12,775 bases of DNA from JBLIAZ01 sp047632015 (lineage in GTDB: Bacteria > Bacteroidota > Bacteroidia > Flavobacteriales_C > GCA-002722245). The number at the start of each line of letters is the position of its first letter. Within the stretch, counting starts at the first letter, position 1. A model generated the notes under the pieces. It had not been told where the DNA came from. It worked only from the letters and a program-made list of their open reading frames with translations, and made no database searches. Positions 1 to 7,618 of the stretch are shown one piece after another. Where the stretch lies: NCBI GenBank assembly GCA_047632015.1, contig JBLIBC010000046.1:1-12775 (forward strand), written 5' to 3'. Position numbers and translations under genes: made by a program.

Positions 1-226
1 CCATCCTACTAGCAATGGTTTTTGCTGCTAATCGTCGTGGTTCTAGCATTAAAATTTTCTTACCAATTAACCATGGCGAATTCATCAAAGCCAGTGGCAG
101 CAATGTACTTTTCCCCGCTCCAGGAGGAGCTTTAACAATTAAGGTATTGGATGCTGACAACTCCTTTTCTATCTCGGGAATAACATCCTTTACGGGTAAA
201 TCTATGTCGTGGTAATTGAATTTCAA
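1..226 (-). CDS. hrpB: ATP-dependent helicase HrpB, N-terminal part (runs off the window)
   Basis: The minus strand reads as the first 75 residues of a DEAH-box ATP-dependent RNA helicase of the HrpB type. A Walker A motif APPGAGKST lies at residues 33-41 and motif Ia LEPRRLAA at 61-68. The opening DLPVKDVIPEIEKEL matches the usual HrpB start, in which an LPV motif begins within about ten residues of the N terminus. The DEAH box and the rest lie beyond base 1. An in-frame TAG stop sits just upstream (about 243-245) and no ATG or GTG follows it before the conserved region. The TTG at 226-224 is therefore the best start, giving a protein that begins (M)KFNYHDIDLPV. HrpB proteins bind and hydrolyse ATP; their cellular role in Bacteroidota is poorly defined. 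The gene is divergent from the monooxygenase at 501. The family call is strong; the exact start is inferred. Confidence 0.85.
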   Translation of the reverse strand, partial: MKFNYHDIDLPVKDVIPEIEKELSASNTLIVKAPPGAGKSTLLPLALMNSPWLIGKKILMLEPRRLAAKTIASRM

Positions 227-289
227 TTTAACAGCTTGATCCTAGTTTTAAACCTTTGTCTTTTATCAGCAAACCTTTTGGTGAGATGA

Positions 290-315
290 AGATTCATGCA
301 AGAATACATGAATCT
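290..315. repeat. 9-bp perfect inverted repeat in the hrpB/monooxygenase intergenic region
   Basis: AGATTCATG (290-298) is followed, after an 8-base spacer, by its exact reverse complement CATGAATCT (307-315). It lies about 65 bp upstream of the hrpB start and 185 bp upstream of the monooxygenase start. No T-run follows on either strand, so an intrinsic terminator is unlikely. A regulator-binding site or an RNA hairpin in a leader is possible. The rest of 227-500 is AT-rich. Apart from the fossil fragment at 426-494, I see nothing identifiable in it. Confidence 0.4.
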
Positions 316-425
316 ATTCGAAATTAGACATTTTGTTCAGGATGTAAAAATTAGGAATGAGATGTTGATATAATGATAAAATAATTTTTTACATACTTTA
401 CAAGTTATAGAATGTGAAATAATGA

Positions 426-494
426 CTAGATTTACGTGAAGAAATTCACCAGGAGCAGTATTACATTCACCGCGGTGTGCTACAACAAATTTGA
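426..494 (+). pseudogene. Fossil fragment of a second monooxygenase copy (direct repeat of 797-825)
   Basis: Bases 464-492 match bases 797-825, inside the following monooxygenase gene, at 27 of 29 positions. After them, GATC follows in both copies, but five bases present in the gene are missing here. Read in the equivalent frame, 426-494 gives a short stretch ending YYIHRGVLQQI before a TGA stop; the gene has IAIHRGVLQQI at residues 98-108. The IHRG segment is the conserved stretch with the FAD-contacting Arg in this enzyme family. The fragment has stops on both sides (423-425 and 492-494), so it is not a working gene. It is most simply the remnant of a deleted tandem paralogue; a chance partial duplication is the alternative. 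The intact gene's ATG follows seven bases after it. Confidence 0.45.
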
Positions 495-500
495 TCCCAC

Positions 501-1634
501 ATGACAATTGATATTATAGGAGCTGGAATTGGTGGATTGACAACCGCAATTGCTCTTGAACGGAAGGGAATTAAAACTCGAATTTTTGAACAAGCTGAAA
601 AATTTAAACCTGTTGGAGCTGGAATTATATTAGCTAGTAATGCCATGCAGGTTTTTGAAAAGTTGGGACTCAGGAAAATTATTGAGCAAAATGGAAATCC
701 AATTGCATCAATGTCCGTTACCAAACCAAATTTAAAAGCACTTTCAAAAGTTGATTTTTCACATTTTGAGAAAAAATTCAAAGTGAAAACAATTGCCATT
801 CACAGAGGTGTGCTACAACAAATTTTAGTTGATCATTTAAAGTCTTCCGAACTACATTTGAATCACAAACTAAACAAGCTTGTGGAAAATGAAAAAGGAT
901 ATTCATTACAATTTGAAAATGGAAAGCAAGTCGATTCTACTGTACTTTTGGGTGCAGACGGAATAAACTCAATAGTTAGACAAATTTCATTTCCAAACAA
1001 CACCATTCGAAACGCAAATCAGATATGTTGGAGAGGAATTTCAGATTACAAATTACAAAGTGATTTTAAACACGAACTAAAGGAAGCTTGGGGGAAAAAT
1101 GAACGATTTGGATTTGTGCAAATAGCTGAAAATAAAGTTTACTGGTATGCTTTGAAAGCATTCAAAAAAGACAAAAATGAATTTTCGGTGAGCGACATTA
1201 AAAAGTACTTTGACAACTATTCTTCAGTAATTAAAGGTATAATTTCTTCAACCCAAAAAGGCCAAATAAACGCAGCGGAAATATCAGATTTAAAGCCTAC
1301 TAGCAATTGGCATCGGGGAAGTGTTTGCCTTATGGGAGATGCTGCTCATGCCACAACGCCAAACATGGGACAAGGAGCTTGTCAAGCCATTGAGGATGCT
1401 TTTGTGATTTCAGAATGCCTCGCTAAATATGATATTCATAAAGCCTTTGAAGAATTTAAAAAGTTACGTTTACCTAAGGCACATCAGGTAGTGAAAGCAA
1501 GTTGGACAGTAGGAAAAATGGCTCATTTATCAAATCCTATTTTAATTGCTATTCGCAACCTAATGATTCGATTAATGTCCTCTTCAATTAATAAAAAACA
1601 ATCTGAAGAACTTTTTAAATTAGCAAACGTATGA
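501..1634 (+). CDS. FAD-dependent monooxygenase (group A aromatic hydroxylase / TetX-like family)
   Basis: This 377-residue protein is a single-component flavoprotein monooxygenase, which uses NAD(P)H and O2 to hydroxylate a small organic molecule. It has the FAD Rossmann motif GAGIGG at residues 7-12 and the acidic residue E30 that binds the ribose. R102 lies in IHRG. The DG motif GADGINS is at 151-157 and the second FAD-binding GD motif MGDAAHATTP at 278-287, followed by GQGACQAIEDA at 290-300. Length and motif order are normal for the salicylate hydroxylase, TetX and zeaxanthin epoxidase-like class. Substrate cannot be told from sequence: tetracycline inactivation or aromatic hydroxylation are family possibilities only. 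The last part (about 340-377) is basic and moderately hydrophobic but has no clear membrane anchor. The ATG at 501 is the only start that keeps the Rossmann strand. The stop overlaps the next gene as ATGA (1631-1634), so the two are probably co-translated. Confidence 0.9.
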   Translation: MTIDIIGAGIGGLTTAIALERKGIKTRIFEQAEKFKPVGAGIILASNAMQVFEKLGLRKIIEQNGNPIASMSVTKPNLKALSKVDFSHFEKKFKVKTIAIHRGVLQQILVDHLKSSELHLNHKLNKLVENEKGYSLQFENGKQVDSTVLLGADGINSIVRQISFPNNTIRNANQICWRGISDYKLQSDFKHELKEAWGKNERFGFVQIAENKVYWYALKAFKKDKNEFSVSDIKKYFDNYSSVIKGIISSTQKGQINAAEISDLKPTSNWHRGSVCLMGDAAHATTPNMGQGACQAIEDAFVISECLAKYDIHKAFEEFKKLRLPKAHQVVKASWTVGKMAHLSNPILIAIRNLMIRLMSSSINKKQSEELFKLANV

Positions 1635-2035
1635 TTTTAATACTCTCCTTATTATTATTTGTCATTTTCACAACACTTAGACTTATCCATTTTAATTGGG
1701 TTATTGGTGGTAAATGGGGATTTAAAAAAACCATCCCCACAAAAGAAAACGGAGAAAGTGTTGATAGTGGAGTTGTAGGACTTGCCTTGTGTTCTTTTGG
1801 TGTGTTTTATTTACTTAAATCGAGTGTCTTAAACATTAATATTCCAAGTTGGATTACCACATATGGAAGTTGGATAATTCCAAGCATATTTATTTTAAGA
1901 GCAATTGGTGATTTTAAATACATTGGATTTTTAAAAAAAAATAAAGAATACCACATTTGGAAAAGCTTATTCAAAAATATTTTCCCCGTTGTGTTTAATG
2001 ATAGGAATAATTGGAATGTTAATACCGTTGATTAA
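1631..2035 (+). CDS. DUF3995 family small membrane protein, C terminus frameshifted
   Basis: The protein as read is 134 residues, with hydrophobic segments at about 1-25, 46-63 and 74-92. The family-typical HFNWVIGGKWG occurs at about 20-30 and RAIGDFKYIGF at 89-100. These are hallmarks of DUF3995, a family of four-helix membrane proteins of unknown function. From residue 104 the reading frame is not family-like. Removing one base from the A9 run at 1933-1941 restores a frame that ends at 2039 (TAA 2037-2039) and gives KNTTFGK, then FSPLCLMIGIIGMLI, the expected last helix. The restored product would be 135 residues. The gene therefore carries a one-base insertion, or is read by slippage on the A-run, or the base is a sequencing error. 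It overlaps the monooxygenase by four bases and probably shares its transcript. The ends of this gene and the convergent large gene are only 7-11 bp apart. Confidence 0.8.
   Translation: MILILSLLLFVIFTTLRLIHFNWVIGGKWGFKKTIPTKENGESVDSGVVGLALCSFGVFYLLKSSVLNINIPSWITTYGSWIIPSIFILRAIGDFKYIGFLKKNKEYHIWKSLFKNIFPVVFNDRNNWNVNTVD
1933..1941 (+). other. A9 homopolymer at the frameshift point in the DUF3995 gene
   Basis: Nine consecutive A lie at codons 101-104. Upstream, the family-like protein is read in the frame of the 1631 start. Downstream, the family-like protein is read in the frame ending at 2039. One A fewer joins them without loss of a residue (GFLKKIKNT). Runs of this length are known sites of polymerase slippage and of indel mutation. 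Confidence 0.7.
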
Positions 2036-2046
2036 ATAATTCCTTA

Positions 2047-5000
2047 CTACCGTAATAAGGTTACAGTGCCTATTACCGATTTTTGCTCATACCCACCAAG
2101 CTCTGCTTGATAATCGTATTCTAATTTATACACATACACTCCCTGAGGAATCTCCATACCTGTTGGCCCATTTCCATCCCATGAATCTGTGTAGTTAGTA
2201 CTCTTATAAAGTGTGTTCCCCCACCTGTCGTATATGAGTAGCAAGTAGTCTTCTACGTGAGACGTGACAGGTCTAAAATAATCATTTATACCATCACTGT
2301 TTGGGGTAAATGCATTTGCAATATAAGCTTGCCCTTCGCAATAATCAACTAATGTTATATGATATAAACTTTGACACATGCCGTCATCCGTGAGTAAGGA
2401 ATGTATACCAGCACTTTTTGGTTCAAAAACTAAAGATGTTTCTTCGCTAGGGCGCCAAGTAACATCTACTTTATCTGCATCTTCCCCTATTACATGTAGG
2501 ACAGGGTTTTCGTATTCAAAACAATAATTTTTAAGACCCATTACATCTAAAATTTCAACTTGTGGAGTGTCAAGTACTAACACCTCAACTTGAAAGGTGT
2601 CTTGACAATAAGAGCTAACAACTAATCCATTGTATACACCTTGTTGATAAACTTGTAAAGTGTCATTTGCATCAACCCCTTCCAGCCACGAAACTTCCAT
2701 TGAATTATCGATCAAGGAAGGATATAACACCACAGTATCTCCCTGACATATTTGGAACTCTTTTTCCTCAAACAAATCCGGAACTACATCGATGTATAAA
2801 TTCATTGAATCGGAACCTTCACAGCCAATTTCATCCACAACAATAGCTTTATATTGCCCCTGTTGATTTACCACAACAGTTTGTGATGTTTCTCCAGTAT
2901 TCCATATATAGAAGAGTCCTTGATTTTCAGCATCCAAAGTATACGTATCCCATTCACATATCGTGGTATCAGCTCCTAAATCAACTACTGGCATCAGGTT
3001 CACTGCTAACAGCATGGAATCACTTCCCAGACAACCTATTTCATCTCGGACCTCAACACCATAGGTTCCTGAGGCATCTATACTCAGGTTTTGTTCGGTA
3101 GTACCAGTATTCCACTGATAATTTAATCCATTATTTTGAGCATTTAAGCTTACCGTTTGCCCAATACATATGCTCGTATCATTACCCAAATTGACAATTG
3201 GTAGCGGGTTAATTAAAAGCTCCACACTATCCACCGTTGTGCAACCAAATTCATCAGTCACCTCAAGCTTATATACACCTTGTGAATTAATTGTAATGTT
3301 TTGTGATGTTGCTCCAGTACTCCATTTGTAAGCATCAGCTGTAACTTGTGTAGTCACATCAACTGATTGCCCTTGGCAAATATTGAAGCCATCTCCAAGA
3401 TCAGGATCAAGAACAGGAGCATAAAATAAATTGAATGCATCTGTGGTCACGCATCCAGCTACATTGGTTACCATCAACTTGTACTCACCTGGACTATCAG
3501 CCACCAATGTACTGTTTGAACTACCATCTCCCCACCTTATAATTGCTGTATTTACAGCAGCTCGTAAAGTTAAACTACTGTCAATACAAACAGTAGTATC
3601 GTTACCCAAATCCACTTTTAAGTAATCACTAACAAACACCTCTTTGAACGAAGTATCCGCACAAGAAGTTCCATCAGACACAATAAGCTGCACTTCATAA
3701 GTCCCAGAGTTCGCGTAGGTATGCTTAACCTTATTTTGGCTATACAAACTACCATCTTTAACATCCCAATCAAACTTAGCTCCTTCTGGATAATAACTAC
3801 TTGAATTACATATTGAACCTTCATATACCGCCACCTCCATTTCTTCTCCGATACAAAGGGTGTCGTCTACCATTTCGATGTTTCCAATGAATTGATAACT
3901 AAAGTCTGAATAAGTTACGTCCTCCTGACTCCAATTGTAAAACCCAATTTTACCAGGATCAAAACAACCATCAACATTAAATATTAGTTCGTTGTTCACG
4001 TATACTTTAATTTTTGAACCCGTGTACTCTATAGACACATCATAATCAACACCAGTTTCATAACCTTTCCCAGCACCGTAAAGGGTATCTAAAACTGTTG
4101 ACCCTACATAAGGAGCTGCAAAACCATCACGAAAATCATTTGTGCTGCTGATTGTTCTGTTTACTTCTAGCAAGGAAAAACCTTCCGGCCATGTTCTTCC
4201 ATCATGCACTTGATGTTTTTGTTTCCAGCCGAAAACATAAGTTTTAATGGTAATTGGGTATGTGTCGGTCAATTCATCGCCTTGATATCCAAACACCATT
4301 CCCATCCAATCATCATCTCCCGCGAAATCAGTTCGCATTTTACCAGAAAACTTAACGTTTAAATAATCCTTTTTACCATTATAAAATGTTGGGTTTCCAT
4401 TAATTTTTTGATTTACACTTTTACCATCATCAGATACTACCCAGTTCCCTTCAGAAGTTTTTCCTGCTTGAGTCCAAGAATTAAAATTAACATCACCTCC
4501 ACAAAGTGATTCAATACACACGCTGTCTTGAAATGACAAGGTATCCAGTCCGACACATGAATTGGAATTTGTCACTATTACAGAATAAATACCTGTTGTG
4601 CTTTTTTTGATTGTTTTGCTCGTGCTGCCTTCATTCCATAAATAAGTCGCACCAATGTTTTGAGCATCTAATGTAATTTCTTCTCCCTCACAAACTGTGG
4701 TGTCTTTTCCTAAATCTACTATCGGAATATCATTCACAATAACCACTATCGAGTCTGCTGTACCTACTATTGGAACTAGTGGAACGAATTCAATGTCATC
4801 AAGAGCAAAGTCATTCCCTCCTCCATTGGTATTTTGATTAACTAAACAAATTTCAGCAGACGTTGTAATTCCTGAATTCCATTCTGCAGCATAATTTTCC
4901 CATTGACATGTTGTGGACGATGCATTTAACGTACTTCCCAAGAGACTACCATTAATTTCAAATCGCAAAACAGCAGGATTTGGACTCATTACGGACTGAA

Positions 5001-7221
5001 TCCAAGCCGAAAATTCATAATCGGTATCAGCATCAACTGTAAGAGTTTGACACCATACTTTTACTCCTGCAACAGTGGAAGCATCCGTGATAAACATGTT
5101 TCCAGTTCCAGACGTATGATCTCCACAGGCAGTCCAATATCTATTTTGCAATTTTGGATTTGTATTTACACAATAACCTCCCTGCTGCATATAAGGACTT
5201 GCAAAACAATCTTCCACATATTCGCTAGTAAAACCAGAATTTCCATTTTCGAAATCCCCATTAGTAATTAAATTATCTCCTCGATTAACCCCGGCTGAAT
5301 TACCTACATAATAAATCGCACTAGTTCCTGTTGGACTCACTTTAATGGTGCTTGCATCAATTTGAGTAAAAGCATCTGTACCCGACCAAACTTCTGTCGT
5401 AATTCCATTGGCAATAATTGTTAGCGACTCATTTTTACAAATTTCTAAAGTGTCTTTACTAAAATAACTTGGCACACATACTTTAGCACTTACAATAATT
5501 TCATCGCTAATTTTACATCCATTATCATCAGTCATTTCTACACCATAAGTACCAGCATTAGTAACGTTAATGGTTTGCGAAGTTTCAGTAGTTGTCCATG
5601 TATAGCTTTTGCCTAACCCAGCATCCAACGTTAAAGATTCATCGTCACATATACTTAAATCATCACCCAGGTTTATAACAGGTAAATCATAAACTACCAC
5701 CACCACAGTATCAAATTTATCTTTTTGCTCTTCCACATAGGAGAACTCAATCCCATCTAGTAAATTTCCAGAAGCACCAGGATCCTGGGAGGAAAAATAA
5801 AATCGAGTAGTAGTTTGTCCAGCAGGAATCTCATAGACTCCTGAATACTCAGCCCAAGCAGATTTACCATCACTGTACGTTCCAATTTTTACATATGGTC
5901 CCCCTGGAGGACCTACTTCGAAGTCAATTGTTTCAATTCCACTTCGTCCCCTGTGAGCAAATCCCCAATTTAATTTTGCGCCTGGAAGTGTAGCCATGTC
6001 TTGATACAGAGCAGATTGCTCGGTGGCATTTAACTCAACAAATTGATTCCCTGAAAAAGCTGGTGTGCCTTGGAAACCACTGTTCCAATATTCAATTAAA
6101 TGATTAGAGGCCGTAGTACTCCAACCTGGCACAGTCGCCGAATTGATCTGCCCGTATCTTCCTCTGTTTGGCAATTCAAAATCTCCATTTACTAAAGCAT
6201 CCTGACTTAAGGCAGGATCTTTAATAAAATATGTCGTTGTAACAGCAGGGTTTGCAGTTATCGTACTGTTATTGACAATTGTGAATGCTCCTGTACTAGA
6301 CCACTCAGCAGCCAAAACACCAGTAGCAATAATTGTTGCTGACCCTCCCTTACAAATGAAAATTGTGTCTGCAGCAATTATTTCCATGGCACAATTTGGA
6401 TCACGAACTGTTGCGTCAACACTGGAACCAACTAATTGCCCTGTCGATCCTGCTACTGCAGGAACCCCGAATGCATTAACCGCTCCTGTTAGTCTTTCAC
6501 TAGTAAGATCAGCTGCCGAAAATGCCGCCCCACCTTCAATGGCATCTGGACAACCATCCCCATCACTGTCTGTGTCTAAATAATTTGGCGTCCCGTCCCC
6601 GTCTGTATCTACTTTACAAAGTTGTACTCCAGCCCCCTCACCTTGAATATTTGTGGGACCAAAAGCTATTTGGGACAGCACCACATCATTGGTTCCTGTC
6701 GTTTTCCATGTAATTGTACTGGCTTGTGGTTGACCTGCTCTGAGCTCCATTACCTCAAGTTGTCCATTGGTTGTTCTTTTTCCGAATAATTGTACAGAGC
6801 CGTCTCCCTTAATCAATACTCTAACTGAAGGACTAGAAGCATCTCCACTAATCTGCCAAATGTTACTATTTCCAGCTACACCAAACTCGGATAAATCTGA
6901 AGAAAACACTAATTTTGACTGCCCTGTCCTCCACGCACTATTTTGACATTGTATTTCACCAGGAACTAATTTGACTCCATTAATCTCCAAATTGAAAGAG
7001 TTATCCAACTTGTATATATCAAATTGAAATCCACCATCCGCATTAGGTGCGGAAAAATTGGCAGTTACCCCTCCTCCAGTTGTAAATGTTTCGCCAACAA
7101 GTGTACTTGGACATTCCACTTCGTCTAATATTCCATCGTTGTCATCGTCAAGATCTATGGAATCAGGAATCCCGTCTTGGTCTGTATCAACAATTTGAGC
7201 TTCGGAAGTAAAAGAACACAT
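2047..7221 (-). CDS. Giant T9SS-secreted surface protein with TSP3 repeats, Ig-like repeats, TSP C-terminal-like lectin domain, PKD and type B sorting domain
   Basis: The 1724 residues counted from the ATG at 7221 form a modular extracellular protein. Thrombospondin type 3 calcium motifs (DTDQDGIPD, DTDGDGTPN) lie at 12-36 and 205-228. A beta-rich ligand-binding-like domain beginning NGDFELPN is at about 343-497, and a second with NGDFENG at 653-812. Cys-containing Ig-like repeats of about 70 residues, opening V(D/N)LGxDxxIC, begin near 513, 833, 1201, 1340 and 1410; divergent copies begin near 1270 and 1480. Residues 906-1112 resemble the thrombospondin C-terminal lectin domain (DDDWMGMVFGYQ, YVFGWKQKHQ, GKIGFYNWSQEDVTYSDF). 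A PKD domain lies at about 1125-1197. The end (1634-1724; NAFTPNSDGINDYF, YDRWGN, WDGNGPTG, PQGVYVYKL) is the gliding-motility-associated, type B T9SS sorting domain. The coding frame stays open to 7302 and encodes a good signal peptide ending SFTSEAQ, so the real start is upstream at a non-standard codon (possibly ATT near 7299). A role in adhesion or carbohydrate binding is inferred. Confidence 0.9.
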   Translation of the reverse strand: MCSFTSEAQIVDTDQDGIPDSIDLDDDNDGILDEVECPSTLVGETFTTGGGVTANFSAPNADGGFQFDIYKLDNSFNLEINGVKLVPGEIQCQNSAWRTGQSKLVFSSDLSEFGVAGNSNIWQISGDASSPSVRVLIKGDGSVQLFGKRTTNGQLEVMELRAGQPQASTITWKTTGTNDVVLSQIAFGPTNIQGEGAGVQLCKVDTDGDGTPNYLDTDSDGDGCPDAIEGGAAFSAADLTSERLTGAVNAFGVPAVAGSTGQLVGSSVDATVRDPNCAMEIIAADTIFICKGGSATIIATGVLAAEWSSTGAFTIVNNSTITANPAVTTTYFIKDPALSQDALVNGDFELPNRGRYGQINSATVPGWSTTASNHLIEYWNSGFQGTPAFSGNQFVELNATEQSALYQDMATLPGAKLNWGFAHRGRSGIETIDFEVGPPGGPYVKIGTYSDGKSAWAEYSGVYEIPAGQTTTRFYFSSQDPGASGNLLDGIEFSYVEEQKDKFDTVVVVVYDLPVINLGDDLSICDDESLTLDAGLGKSYTWTTTETSQTINVTNAGTYGVEMTDDNGCKISDEIIVSAKVCVPSYFSKDTLEICKNESLTIIANGITTEVWSGTDAFTQIDASTIKVSPTGTSAIYYVGNSAGVNRGDNLITNGDFENGNSGFTSEYVEDCFASPYMQQGGYCVNTNPKLQNRYWTACGDHTSGTGNMFITDASTVAGVKVWCQTLTVDADTDYEFSAWIQSVMSPNPAVLRFEINGSLLGSTLNASSTTCQWENYAAEWNSGITTSAEICLVNQNTNGGGNDFALDDIEFVPLVPIVGTADSIVVIVNDIPIVDLGKDTTVCEGEEITLDAQNIGATYLWNEGSTSKTIKKSTTGIYSVIVTNSNSCVGLDTLSFQDSVCIESLCGGDVNFNSWTQAGKTSEGNWVVSDDGKSVNQKINGNPTFYNGKKDYLNVKFSGKMRTDFAGDDDWMGMVFGYQGDELTDTYPITIKTYVFGWKQKHQVHDGRTWPEGFSLLEVNRTISSTNDFRDGFAAPYVGSTVLDTLYGAGKGYETGVDYDVSIEYTGSKIKVYVNNELIFNVDGCFDPGKIGFYNWSQEDVTYSDFSYQFIGNIEMVDDTLCIGEEMEVAVYEGSICNSSSYYPEGAKFDWDVKDGSLYSQNKVKHTYANSGTYEVQLIVSDGTSCADTSFKEVFVSDYLKVDLGNDTTVCIDSSLTLRAAVNTAIIRWGDGSSNSTLVADSPGEYKLMVTNVAGCVTTDAFNLFYAPVLDPDLGDGFNICQGQSVDVTTQVTADAYKWSTGATSQNITINSQGVYKLEVTDEFGCTTVDSVELLINPLPIVNLGNDTSICIGQTVSLNAQNNGLNYQWNTGTTEQNLSIDASGTYGVEVRDEIGCLGSDSMLLAVNLMPVVDLGADTTICEWDTYTLDAENQGLFYIWNTGETSQTVVVNQQGQYKAIVVDEIGCEGSDSMNLYIDVVPDLFEEKEFQICQGDTVVLYPSLIDNSMEVSWLEGVDANDTLQVYQQGVYNGLVVSSYCQDTFQVEVLVLDTPQVEILDVMGLKNYCFEYENPVLHVIGEDADKVDVTWRPSEETSLVFEPKSAGIHSLLTDDGMCQSLYHITLVDYCEGQAYIANAFTPNSDGINDYFRPVTSHVEDYLLLIYDRWGNTLYKSTNYTDSWDGNGPTGMEIPQGVYVYKLEYDYQAELGGYEQKSVIGTVTLLR

Positions 7222-7302
7222 TAATGCAAGCAGTAATGCAATTACAGACAGGTAGTTGCTAGTTGCTTTTGATAATATGGTAATTCTGTGTGTAATAATA
7301 AG
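7222..7302 (-). other. In-frame upstream extension encoding most of the signal peptide, without ATG/GTG/TTG
   Basis: The 27 codons between the TAA at 7303-7305 and the ATG at 7221 read a basic stretch (THRITILSKATSNY), then the hydrophobic core YLSVIALLLALMCSF. An SEAQ cleavage region follows inside the called ORF. This is a textbook Sec signal peptide, which the protein needs because it carries a T9SS sorting domain. None of the codons is ATG, GTG or TTG. ATT occurs at 7297-7299, 7294-7296 and 7282-7284, ATA at 7276-7278 and CTG at 7249-7251. Either initiation uses a rare codon such as ATT, or the start codon has been mutated. Confidence 0.65.
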
Positions 7303-7492
7303 TTAAGTTGCGTAAGTCAGTTGTTTAATTTACCACTTCTTCCAAAATATAGCAAGCATAAAACCATTTTAATCAGCGATTCCTGTTTTCGTAGACGTTT
7401 ATTAAGATATTGTATACTTTTTTTCAATGAAAACGAATAACTCAATATACTTTATATCAAGAAGATGAACGCAGTAAAAACATGGTGAGTAC

Positions 7493-7510
7493 TTACGCTA
7501 TTAAGCGTAA
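7493..7510. repeat. 7-bp perfect inverted repeat with 4-base loop
   Basis: TTACGCT (7493-7499), loop ATTA, AGCGTAA (7504-7510). It lies in the non-coding stretch 7303-7618, about 190 bp upstream of the large gene on the minus strand. No T-run follows, so it is better read as a possible operator or RNA hairpin than a terminator. The remaining bases of 7303-7618 show no gene. Confidence 0.3.
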
Positions 7511-7570
7511 TCGTTGACCAAATAATAGCAAATTGACAAAAATTGAAATACATAACCAAAGAACTGTAAC

Positions 7571-7597
7571 GCCTAAATAGAGGCATTCAAAAAATGC
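7571..7597 (-). terminator. Possible terminator hairpins downstream of the 7619-8032 gene
   Basis: Two small overlapping inverted repeats lie just after the stop of the minus-strand hypothetical gene. One is GCCT (7571-7574) with AGGC (7581-7584). The other is GCATT (7583-7587) with AATGC (7593-7597). On the minus strand the second loop is T-rich. Stems are only 4-5 bp, so this is a weak call. Confidence 0.25.
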
Positions 7598-7618
7598 TGA
7601 AAAGAAAAAAATATATTA

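Noticed and set aside
15..215. Plus-strand open frame of 66 codons
   Set aside because: It is antisense to the hrpB start, where Walker A and motif Ia are read on the minus strand.
467..799. Minus-strand open frame of 110 codons
   Set aside because: It is antisense to the monooxygenase gene, whose motifs are clear. Its ends coincide with the direct repeat copies, which explains the boundaries.
2042..2060. Shared terminator between the convergent genes (CCTTA...TAAGG)
   Set aside because: It is only a 5-bp stem with a 9-base loop, no T-run, and overlaps the end of the large gene.
7343..7351. TATATTTTG on the minus strand as a promoter for the large gene
   Set aside because: It deviates from TAnnTTTG by one extra base and no -33 element is seen at the expected distance.
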